The notes under the pieces were generated by a model that was given only the letters and a program-made list of their open reading frames with translations, was not told where the DNA came from and made no database searches. Both the position numbers and the translations under genes were made by a program. This document shows positions 32,316-45,100 of a stretch of 64,000 bases of DNA, in pieces. The DNA is taken from positions 50,776,858 to 50,840,857 of the forward strand of contig OZ022503.1 in assembly GCA_963989385.1 (NCBI GenBank), read 5' to 3'. Numbering within the stretch: the first letter of the stretch is position 1; each line of letters opens with the position of its first letter. Origin of the DNA: Ctena decussata. Its lineage: Eukaryota; Mollusca; Bivalvia; Lucinida; Lucinidae.

Positions 32316-35300
32316 CTGTAAATGAAGAAACAACAACAGATTTACCATAAATATCCTATGTATAGCTTGTGGTACATATGCAAAAGTTATGGCACATTCA
32401 TATTCATTATACCATTGCTTTGCTAATACATGTATACACCTATTTGTACTGTCATACATTTTGAAATTAATTATGTGTACACTAAAACTAATTATGTAAG
32501 CTTCTAGCAACAACATTTTTGTTGAGAAAAACAGAAATACAAGAATTCCACGGAACACTATGTTGCACCTGCTTTATGCCTTCACATTAAGATATCAATT
32601 AAAGAGTCAGTTTGACACTTATTTGGTCATAATCCATTTGTCAGTTCATGAGACATTGTCTGTTTCATACTTTTTGCCAGTTTAAGTAACAGTGGATGGC
32701 AGCCATTCTGGATGGTCAGTTTGTAAAAAATTGAAAAAGCTTCATCATCCACAAAGTTGGTTCAAATTCATTCAGAGGTCCTTGAGAATTGTCATTTTTT
32801 TCAAAGTGGCATGTGCGCCCAGCGAAGACTCAGATCAGCCTGGACATCCCCCAGTCTGGACAGAGTCTTCGCTGTCGTCATGGAGGTAGCTTAGTTCCTT
32901 AGCTACCTTTTAACACATAGTGAATACTTTGATCAGACTGGGCGGATGTCCAGGCTGATCTGAGTTTTTGCTGGGAGAACATGCCACTTTGTTGGTTAAG
33001 TTGTGTTGGGCTAATTTCTGTCGCACCTGCTTGTTGGTTTTGTTGGTTTTCACTGCTCAGGTTTATTATGCAATATGCTTTGCTAATAAATACCTATTTG
33101 CACTATCATATATTTGGAATTTATCATGTGAAAACTATGTAATTTGTAAGACTAGCAACAACATTTTTGTTGGGCAAAACAGAAATAAAATGAGCCTAAC
33201 ACAACTTAACCAACAAAGTAGCATGTTCTCTCAGCGTAAACTCAGATCAGCCTGGACATCCGCCCAGTCTGATCAGAGTTTTTGCTGTGTGTTTTAAGGG
33301 TAGCTTAAGGTCTAAACTTGCTCCATGTGTACACCAAAGACTCTGATCAGACTGGGCAGATCCCAGGCTGATCAGAGTCTTTGCTGGGTGCACATGCCAC
33401 TTTGTTGGTTTTGTCATGTGGCATGTGGCAGCTCAAATTAACTACAGTAGAACTTCAATGGCTCGAACAGGCTCGGGAACATAAAATTCAGTTTCAACCA
33501 AGGGTAGTTCTAGCCATCTAGGGCTAGTTTCTATATAAACTGACCTATAGGGATCCAAGAACAAGTTCTAGACAGGCCATGTAAATGAGCCATCAGAGTT
33601 AGCCATTAAAGTTCTACTGTATAAACAATACACTGTTTTATTTGAACTTGGACAAGCTAATTTCTGACAAAAATAAAAAGAAAGAAAGGTGAACAAAATA
33701 AAGAATGTGAAACCATGCAGATCCGGGAGAGTTGACTCTACATGAGCCATCTCATTAGGTGTGGATTGTTTGCTAATGATACTATCAACAAGGGTCAACT
33801 TTCAGGGGGAAGCTTTCTATTCTATTCTATCCTATAACCTTACTAGGTTGTTGGGGCACCACTGATGACTTTGAAACAATTCAATTCCACCTGTCAGGGG
33901 AAGCAATTCTGCCATTTTCTTTTTGCCTCCTTTCTCAATAGAGGTCAACTGTTACAGGGAAGAATTTGCTCCTCTTGGAGGTAATTCTCTCCTTCAAGAG
34001 GAGCCACCTTTTGGAAGGTCTTTGTTGCCCCCAAGACACAAACAGAAAGTCACGAAAGTTGTTTCCCTGTATAAAATTGTCAAACGGCACCTTAAATAAA
34101 ATCTATAATCATACAAACCAAGATGGGGGCTGGAATAGGGAATGTTTTTCTCTCTATCAACCATTCTTCATGGTAGCTATGTAGCTCTTTCAAAAGTTTC
34201 TGAAACACGAATGTAATGTTACATGTTTTATTACAGTTTTAAATTAGAGTTACAGCCAATCTGAATTTACCATGAAACAAACTCCATGAAAACTGCAGCA
34301 AAGCTTTGTTGCTACATTTTCCTATTTTATGTCCATCTGAGCCACAACATGACTAAACCAACAAAGTGGCATATGTGCCTAGCAAAGACTCAGATCAGCC
34401 TGAGCATATGCCCAGGCTGATCTGAGTCTCCGAAAGGCACACATGCCACTTTGTTGGTTTTGTCTTGTTGCGGCTCATTTATAACTACCATATTTATTTG
34501 GCTGTAAGCGAGGTTTTATCTCTCCATAAAGTACCCCAAATTTGTAAGTCAGTCAACATCTGACTTTAAGTTAGGGTTTGGTTTTAATAGATGGATCTGG
34601 ATTTTTGGGACTGTTTTGGAACCATCTTCCGACCTAAGAAATACTATAGTTCCCGTCTATAGATAGTGCTGGGAGTCTCGATAAACTTAATTCTAAAGCT
34701 TAACCATTGTAAACCTAGTCACTTTACAGTAGACCTTCAAAGGCTCGAACCCTGATGGCTTGTTAACCTTGCCTTACTAAAACTCTTTCCTGGGTCCCTA
34801 GAGGTCACTTTATATAGAAACTAACCCTGGATGGCTAGAACTACCCTTGGCTAGAACTAATTTTCATGGCCCCAAACCTGTTCGAGCCAACGAAGTTCTA
34901 CTGTAATTGGATTATTGAAGCCATCAGGCATTCAATATATATTTACACTTGCAACTGACTTCCCATAGGTAAACCATATAGAGCAACTGGCTTCATACAC
35001 CGATGAACGACAGTTGATCATGTGACGTTGTCGTCAAGCGACGTCTAAGGTAAACAAACTTCTTGATTGGTCCACGTAACGTTCTAATGATGCCACGTTA
35101 TGGCGACGGCTGTTTAATGTAATTGCCGAATATGTCGTTTCTGTCTTTTCTTCGACGCATATTTTGCATATTCTACATTAAATTACCATGGAAACAGCAC
35201 AAGAAGGGTCTAAAAATAAAGAGTAAATATAAAAATAAAAACTTGATTCAGCGTTCATCGTGTGAAGAAGCCAGTGGTTGTCGCTAAAATTCTACAAGAA

Positions 35301-38300
35301 GCGCTTCACGCTACATGGAATTTTAGCTCTGCCCACTGGCTTCATCACACGATGAACGCTGAAAAATCAAATTTCAATTCTTAATAACAGGCCGAAATCT
35401 AAGCAGTCTGATAAATTTACCAACCTCGGGTCAATTCTGAAGAAATTAGACTCTGATAGATCTGACCTACAAATGCTTTAATGATCCCTAGCACCTTTGT
35501 TGACCTGCAGATCTTCTACATCTGAGCCACTGCTGTTCAATGCAATGCTAGCTTAAGGAAGTCACTATTGATAGATTTGTTTAGTCTAAAAGTAGACATA
35601 ATTTTTTTTCAACAAAATATGGCAGCACTTTTTTGCCAATAATATGTTTGAAATGTAAATGATCTAGCTAACACTGTTGATTAAAACTGTATATTGTGTC
35701 CTCTCCACATAACAATATAATTAACCCCTCCACGACCCCAAACCCCCCAAACCCTGCTTTCTCTTGACAATCTATAAAGTTGCTCTAGTGTCTTAAAGGT
35801 GTATGGGTACAATTTTACAAAGGAAGAAAACTTTTTGTGACTTTCTCATTGCTTCCTGGAATGATGAAGCCCTTCACAAAGCATGGTCTACAATTAAAGA
35901 AAAGAGTTTGCACCTACAGGAGCAAATTCTATCCTTATATCGATTATCCTTTTAGAGTTGACTTCCACTAATAAGAAAGGCAAAAATGAACCTGGCAAAG
36001 TTGCTTCTCTTGAAAGTGTACCCATTCACTAAAATGAGCAGCTAATGTGTGTGTTTTTTACAGCCTTTTCAAGAATATTTCACTTATGTTGAGCCGATTG
36101 TTAGGCAGAGCTCCCGGATAAAAAACCCCACCTGGGCCCAGTTGTTCAAAACTAACGACACCGTTAGTTAACGTTTCATTAAAATTTCAGACGTTTATAT
36201 CTCAAACATGTCAATATTTTGTGTCAAATAAATAAGAAAAGCTTTTGCACTGCAAAAGCTTCTCACATGTTTTTGACAAAAAAAATATCAGTGTATTTGG
36301 TTATAAAGTCATAAAACACTTAACGAGTTGACCTCCTAACAATCTCTTTAAGCTAACAATGCTTTACACAACTGGGCCCTGACCTTCCGTAAGCAGAACT
36401 TGACTTTCTCACATGTGCTCCGCTGAGGCTTGAATACACAGCGGTGACAGACTTAATGTTTAAGAATCAACCTTCTTATTCATTAGGCCACCAAGGCCCA
36501 GGAGCTAATGTGGTGCCACAATATTTTTTTTTTTTTATCTGGATGATTAATAGAAATGATCTCAGAATTATTATCAGGGTCCGAGGTTATAAAACTTGAG
36601 TATAATCTCAGACTCAAAATAAAGCAAACTGATTGGCTGCTTCCGAGCATGTGCTCAGAAGCAGCCAATCAGTGTGCTTTATTTTAAGTTTGAGAATGTA
36701 TTCAGTTTTATAACCTTGGGGCCAGAGCATATCCTTGTCTGGAGCTCTACTACATACCATTGGTATAGCCTTTTCTTCAGGCCTCTGTCTGGCCATTACC
36801 CTCTCATATACTGTCTCAGGATCTGTCCGCAGATACACTGAAATATAAAGTAGAAAAGTAAAATTAAAACTTTTACTATCATTGTAAATTTCATGTCTGA
36901 GGAGCCATTAATGGCCAAACATTTTACACCTCCAACTCATATAACATGGCAATTACCCTAAAAAGATCCAAATATTGGGACACCCAATACTAAAATAGTC
37001 CTAAAAATGGAACAGTTTGGTTTTACAATGTTGTAGCATAATTAAAAGATGCAGATGGAATGACCTGCACTGTTTACACAAAATTATCTGTCCCAATACT
37101 TAGAATTTTTATGGTATAATAATTTTGGATAAAACGCAGAAATTCTATAGGCCTAAATTAACTGGATTTTCTCTATGTATTCAATGCATTTTGGATGGAT
37201 CTAGTGTAGTTTAGTAGCTAATATTGAAACTGACCCGAACTATTGCCACTGCCCCTCCATCTGTCAATCAATTCATGGCCTACAGCATCAAATCAAAAAC
37301 AAAAATATTCAGCTTAAGCCTGCTACTTATGAAACACTTATTAGCAAAGAACAAACATTTAATACATAAACATACAAAAATTATAGCAACTGTTCTAAAA
37401 ATTAAATAGTTTTTTTTCAATAGAGAATTATGTCCAAAAAGATGCCAGTGGAATTACAAGTAGTACAGACCCTGATCAGACTGTTCCAATTTTCAGCAGT
37501 CAGATCTGAGTCTGCACTGTTTGCTTAGACCTTTTAGTGCCAATACTTAGAATTTTCACAGTAAGCCGCTGTTATTGTATGACTCACCTATCAAGTCAAT
37601 CTTAACATCATTAACAGTCATTAACCAATCAAACCACTTTGCCAGCATCAAATACTCCATCTTGTTCATCAATTTACTGAAACAGAAAGTTTGTATGAAT
37701 TCTGTGGAATGGAAAACCTTAACTACCACCCTTCTTATATAGTTCAGAATAACCTATTCTAATTTTTGACATATGCTTTTTGTGCTTTTTGCCGTTTTTT
37801 GAAAGGTAAATGTACACTTCAATTTATTGGGGCATTTTATCGAAAGGAGACAACTTTTGTGAAATCCTGTTTCCTTTCCCATATTATGTAGCCCTTCCAA
37901 ACTGAGGTTTACTTTTAAAGGAAATAATGAGCTCCAGTCAACCCAAACTGAAGGAAGGCACACATGAAAATGACAAAGTTGCTGCCCCTGGAAATTTACC
38001 ATTCAACTTAAACTCTGCTCATTTAGTTTCAGAGGTTCAAATGAGAGTGGGTTTGTAGGAAGATTATAAGACAATTTCTATTCTTACCTTGATATAAGCA
38101 TATACATGTATTATGACTGCTCATTTAGACTAGCTTGGAAAGAGGATTTTAATGAGGGTTATAAGTTTTTAACGAGAAACAAAAAATTATTTCAGAATTA
38201 TCCTTCAAACTCCAGGATTCCCTGAGCTCTCTTTTTCTGCTATAAGTATTGCTTGACTTAGGTGAATGGGTACACTTTTGAGGAAAGCAACTGTCAGTTT

Positions 38301-41300
38301 TGATCTGCACCTCTTTTCAACAGGGCTCAACTCTTACAAGAATTTGCACCAAATGTAAAAGCTGACCTCAGTCTGGAGAAGCTCCGTCCTCCAGGAAAGC
38401 AAATAGGAAGTCACAAAAGTCTCCCTTTGAAAAAAGTTGGAAAAACAGAGAGGTGTACCCATAAACCTCAGTTCCAACTTTTTCATTTTGTCATTGTCAT
38501 ACACTTTGCCTATTGTGGTTCTGTAAGAGAATGGGCACTCACTTTTTGTACTGATTTTCAACAAAACAGTATCTAGAGCTATAAACAGATCTCTCCATCA
38601 GCCTCACTGGTTTGGTCTGTAAAACAAAAATTTGATCTATTATTACATATACAGTAACCCTAAAGCCTTTTTTTGAAGATCAATTCAGAATAAAAGTTGT
38701 AATTTAAATCTGTCATATTTATTCAGTTGAGATTGTTTTGGAGGGGAGATTTCTGTATTATAACCAAAGAAGTATTATATATCTACATAAGAGAGTTTGT
38801 GTTTTTCTTTTTTTTTCTACTGTAAACAAGGCTTCTATAGCTAAACATAAGGTTCTCCCTGCTATAGAGACTTGCGTGCAGGGATTACATCCCAGACCCA
38901 CAGTTTGGAAATTCCTTTCTGAACATTTTCCAACTCTCTAACCCACCATGGATATATCACATAGATATTCGAAAGAAACTAGCAAATTTAAGATTGTTTT
39001 AAGTTTGAGTGTACATTTTGTTATTGTAAATGTAGATAGAATTATTTGGTATTCTATTCTCAAAACATGGAAGGCTATTAAATCCAAAACTATTAATCAA
39101 CAAGCAAATTCGATGAATTTATGTCCCCCGCCTTGGAAACTAGCTCTCCACTGTATATACACTTAGTGTTTGAGCTGGAAAAGCGGCTAAGTTAAAAAAG
39201 TGAAAAAAGTAATAAAAAAAATAATGTGAGGATTATATCCAAACCACATGCATATCTTCAGACCATGATCAAAACACCTGTGAAGTTTCAAAGGAATGGG
39301 CATAAAACTGTAGGAGGAGTTGAACACACAAGGTACCCACTATCTATTCACTTTGATAGTAAAAATGTATGAAAAATGGCTAAGTGTAATTTGCAAAAAA
39401 AGTAATAAAAAAATAATGTGAGGATTATATCCAAACCACATGCATATCTTCAGACCATGACCAAAACACCTGTGAAGTTTCAAAGGAATCGCCATAAAAC
39501 TGTAGGAGGAGTTGCGCACACAAGGTACCCACTATCTAGTCACTATGATAGTAAAAACGCCTAAAAAATGACTAAGTTCAACTTGTGGAAAAAGTAATAA
39601 AAAATAATGTGAGGATTATACCCAAACCACATGCATATCTTCAGACTATGATCAAAACACCTGTGAAGTTTCAAAGGCATCGGCATAAAACTGTAGGAGG
39701 AGTTGCGCACACAAGGTACCCACTATCTAGTCACTTTGATAGTAAAAACGCCTAAAAAAATGACTAAGTTCAACTTGTGGAAAAAGTGACAAAAAATGAT
39801 CTCATGATTACATCCAAATCACATGCGTATCTTCAGACCATGAGACAAAAACATCTGTAAAGTTTCGAAAGAATCGGCATAAAACTGTAGGAGGAGTTGC
39901 GCACACAAGGTACCTACTACTTTAGGGGGACGGAAAGATGGACTAACAGAAGGACGGAATGCCGAAAACTATTTCCCTCCGCTTTTCTTCGAAAAGGCGG
40001 GGGACAATCAATAAAAAGTCATGTCTGGGGCTCTGTGGACTGACTCATCACCTGAGGTTTCATGTGTAATTCCATCAATGTTAGCAACATAAACATCTGT
40101 ACTGTGTAGCACCATCTCTGAGGACTCTCATACAGTTGGGCCTGAAAATATAATCAGTCTGAAGGTAAACTGATACGCTTTCAGGGGAAGCAACTCTGCC
40201 AGTTTCATTTTTTCTCTTTTTCATTAGGTCTCAAATCTTAAAGCAAAGAATTTGCTCCTGAAGGAGCAAATTCTTTCCTTCAAGAGTAGACCCTTGTTTG
40301 GTTTAAACACTATTTTATTTGTATAATAATCATATCATGTACAACAATTACAAGTACAAACAATGCAAAAATCATACAAATGGGATTCAGAAGAAAGTCC
40401 ACGGACTTATTTAAATCTGTATCCCAATAGACCCTTGTTTCAAAGGGTTTCATTAACAGGAAGTACCGAAAGTTGTCTTCCTTTGTGCAAATGGCAGAAA
40501 TAACCATAGGCCTTAATATCATAGTTAACATTATGCAGGGGCACCAATATTCTAATCACTATGTCCTAAAGCCGGAATACATGTATTATGATTTTACTAT
40601 CTGGCAATGTGCCAAAAAATTGCTTGTGGGATGGTAAACAGTGCAGACCTTACTCAGACTGCACTGACTTTTGAATTTTTTATTATTTTAGGAATGTTGC
40701 CACTGCTCACACTGAGAAAATCAAATCATTTCCTCCTAAAATTAGGAAATTTTGAACAACACAGAAGAGTAGTGTTGAGGAGAAAGAGAAAATCATGAAG
40801 ACTCTTTTTCTCTCCATATAAATATTACTGTAATGTAGAGTAAGGGGACATGGCTTCGCACAGGGCATGGCTTCGCACACCTACGGGATTAGTTAGTATG
40901 TGTCAGTCATCAGTTGTCTGAACATCATTTTGTTTTGCAAATATTTCAAGGTTGTATAAATGAAGGCTTTTGACATTACTTTCGCGTGCAGTGCATCACG
41001 TGCATTTTGGCGCCAAAATTTTTAAAACATTCAGATCAAAGTCGGGAAAGTTTAACAATTTTGGAACAGGCAATATTACTGATTGCACACTTTCGAAATT
41101 TGGCTCCTGAGGTGTTATTGAAATTGTCTTTTGCACTCTTCAGAATACAAGGTGCACAATTATCAAAACCTATGCTGGTTGTATAGACACCAAAGATTTT
41201 CCATGCTACGGGGTGTGAATTTTGTCCCTCACTTTTATAAGAAAAGTCTGCATATTATTTTTAGCTGTCATCCTATTTTGTCATAAGTCGACTATAAAAT

Positions 41301-42083
41301 TACACAGTCGACATCTGATGGATTCAACAACAAATTGTCAGTCACTTATTAACCAGTGTTTTAAAATCAAATAAAATTCTGAAAATCGACGATTTTTTGT
41401 CTTTCCATTTATGGAAGGAACATTGACATTATACTATTACCTTGTAAACTATAGATAAAAATAGGATATTAGCTGTTGTTTTATGGTTTTCATTTACTGG
41501 GTCTAAGGTGTATGACACAATATTCAAAGGCGTCTAGAATGCTTCTATTTCCTGCTAGAAGAGGTGTGCGAAGCCATGTCCCCATATACCCAAAATATCA
41601 CGTAGAACTGCACTACATATTACGGCACGTGCTTCTTATGACGTCAGGGTCTGAGACCAAATATTTTCATACTTAACTACCAGAAAGAGTCAAGGTATAT
41701 TATAATATGTAGAAACAGGTGTTATGTAACAAGCTTTGTTAGCCAATGCTGCAAAAGTCATAAAAGTGTGCGAAGCCATGTCCCCTTACTCTACCTATTT
41801 TGGGACACCTAAAATAATTAAATTTCCATTTGGGACAAAGGAAACATTAATTATCTTAGGTGTACCAATATTTAAGCACATTAAGGCCAAAGGTGCCAAG
41901 CAAGGAAACCCAGAAAAACTTTTCAAATCTCCTAGTTGGACACCTGGCACCTTACACCACTGAAATGGAGTAACAAATGAGAGGCTCTAACATCAAGGAG
42001 AGCAGTAACACTTCCAAGGTGATAATTCTTACCAACAATAAAAATTCCATGGAATGCAGTCTATTGCCTGTCTGTGCAGTGTC

Positions 42084-42156
<73 letters not shown>

Positions 42157-45100
42157 ACTGAACAAAAAAAGAAACGTTACAAAATTTATAAATGAATATG
42201 AAACTAAAGAACATTATTTCCAAAAGTTACTACGTTATTTTCTCACATCGGAGACTTCAAACAACCTTATGAACTAACCGGTTTTCGATTTGCATCAGTC
42301 GTTACAGAATTATTCAAATTTGACTGAAAACATCACAGACAATATGAAAAACTTAATGGGCATGCGCAAGCGCTTAATTTTTTACACTTTCGGATTTGTC
42401 TTGTAACTGCCAAAAAGAAACCCAATGAACCTTATGATACGTAACCAGCAGTTCACAGAAATAAGATGTTAAAGATTTTGTGTCTTTGAAATTACCTCCC
42501 TTGCAATTAAAAGTATAGCAAATCATTTTCTCCAATTAACCAGCACGTTTGAAGAAAGTTTTCAAGTTTAATCCATGGATCTTATACCAGCTTCTCCCGA
42601 CAATGGTTCACGATAAAAAAGTTTAATCAGATCGATTAATTGCTCATGGAATACCACCTTGCACTGTCTATGGGATTTGCAGTGCATAGCATGAAGGTCA
42701 GACTCAAGAGGCCTAAAAAGTGGTATTCAAAGCCTTGTATTTCACTGATCAAGCCTTTGCAAGCAGCGATTGAACCATTTTTGTAACAACTAGTGCCTTA
42801 TAAACATCTCAGAAGTGACTGGCTCACATAGGCTGAAAATTTAAATGAAATACGGGTCTTCAAAAAGCACCTCAAAACAGCACTTTCAAATTCTGACCCC
42901 TCACTGACTCAAATCATCTGGAGACATTAATTTTGGAGTTTTTGTTGTGATATTCATTTTTCTGAACTCCGAATACGTTTTGTCAGTTAATCACAAAATA
43001 AAATTGGCAAAACCTTTATTCAGTTCACGCAAAACGTGCATTGAAAGTACATGTAACGTTTCTTTTTTTGTTCAGTATATAAGGATGAATTCAATACAAA
43101 AACTTGACAAAGTTTACACCACAAGCACCAACAAGCAAATCTGGTGAATTTATATCCCCCGCCGAAGTGGCCTTGATTTGTTTATGGTTGTTTTAAGTTT
43201 CATAAAATTTTAAGTTTCATAAATTTTTTTTCACTGGTTACTTAGGAGGCTGAACTTGAGGATTTGTACATAAAATCAAGGGCAATATCTCTGGGATAAG
43301 TATGGCATAAGCTGGAGCTGTTCTTCTTAAACACTTGCCTCAGCATCACTGCACTATAATGATACATTTTAAATTCGGTTACAAGAAATTTTGTTTGTCA
43401 GCACCCTACTAATGGCTAATTTGTGGATTTTAAATCACTTCAAGGGCATTAAATCATGCACCACTGAAGAGATTATGACAAAACTTAATGTGCACTGCCT
43501 TGTCATAACAATATATAGTTATTATAAGTGTCATGAAATTCCATTTATTGGTTACTTAGTTATGACTCAATTTGTTGATTTTAAGCCAATTCAAGGGCAA
43601 TAACTCATTGTTTACTGAAGCAATTCTGACAAACTGTAAGATGCACCAATGTGTTATGGTGATACATATTTTGTATAATTTTCATAGCATTCTATTCATT
43701 GATAAGTTAGTAATGGCTGGGAATGGCAATCTCGCATTGATCCAAGGGCAATAATTCATGCACTTTTGATGCCATTCTGATGAAACTTTATGTGCATATA
43801 CACTTTATGGTGATACATAATTATTCAGTTTAAATTTCATGAAGTATATTGGTTACTTGTTGATGCCTCATTTCACTGATTTTAAGTCAATTAAAGGGTA
43901 ATAACTCATGCATTACTGAATCCTGTCTGAGGAAACTTCATGTGCATCAGCACATTATAGTGATATATATTTATTTTAAGTTTCATGAAATTCTGCCGAG
44001 TGGTTACTTAGTTAAGGCTCATTTCATTGATTTCAAGTTAATTAAAGGGCAATAACTCATGCATTACTGAAACTAGTCTGATGAAACTTTATGTGCCACA
44101 GCACGTTATAGTGATATATATTTATTTTAAGTTTCAAGAAATTCCGCTCAGTAGTTACTTAGTTATGGCTCATTTCATTGATTTTAAGCCAATAAAGGGG
44201 CAATAACTCATGCATTACTGCCGCTAGTCTGAAGAAACTCTATGTGCCGCAGCGTGTTATAGTGATATATATTTATTTTAAGTTTCATGAAATTCCGTCC
44301 AGTGGTTACTTAGTTATGGCTCCGGAGGGACAGACAGAAGGATGGGCGGGTCAATTAAAGGGTAATAACTCATGCATGACTGAATCCAGTCTGACGAAAC
44401 TTCATGTGCATCAGCACATCATAGTGATATATATTTATTTTAAGTTTCATGAAATTCTGCCGAGTGGTTACTTAGTTTAGGCTCATTCCATTGATTTCAA
44501 GTTAATTAAAGGGCAATAACTCATGCATTACTGAAGCCAGTCTGATGAAACTTCATGTGCAGCAGCGCGTTATAGTGATATATATTTATTTTAAGTTTCA
44601 AGAAATTCCGCTCAGTGGTTACTTAGTTATGGATCATTTCATTGATTTTAAGCCAATAAAGGGGGAATAACTCATGCATTACTGCAGCTAGTCTGATGAA
44701 ACTTCATGTGCCGCAGCGTGTTGTAGTGATATATATTTATTTTAAGTTTCATGAAAATTCCGTCCAGTGGTTACTTAGTTATGGCTCCGGACGGACGGAC
44801 AGACAGAAGGACGGACATGGAGAAACCTATATCCCTCCGCCTTCGGCGGGGGATAACAACACTGGAAAAGACATGAGCTGCGACACGAGAAAACCAGCAT
44901 AGAGGTTGTGTGCCCAGCGAAGACTCAGATCAGCCTGTGCATCCTCCCAATCCCATCAGACTCTTTGCTAAGCGCTTAAAGGGTAGCTAAGGGTCTAAGC
45001 TACCACCATGTGGACAGCGAAGACTCTGATCAGACTGGGTGAATGCCCAGGCTGAGCTGAGTCTGTGCTGGGCGCACAACCAGTTTGTTGGTTTTGTCGT

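Larger units (their letters stand above)
32385..33190 (+). repeat. Direct duplication of about 130 bp, 670 bp apart
   Basis: TGCTTTGCTAATA, CACCTATTTG-type and CTAGCAACAACATTTTTGTTG occur in order at 32410-32530 and 33075-33185. The spacer holds RC7 and a P2 MITE. Confidence 0.65.

Noticed and set aside
42029..42277. Poly-Asn, poly-Tyr and poly-Ile frames
   Set aside because: Translation of the AAT/ATT microsatellite.
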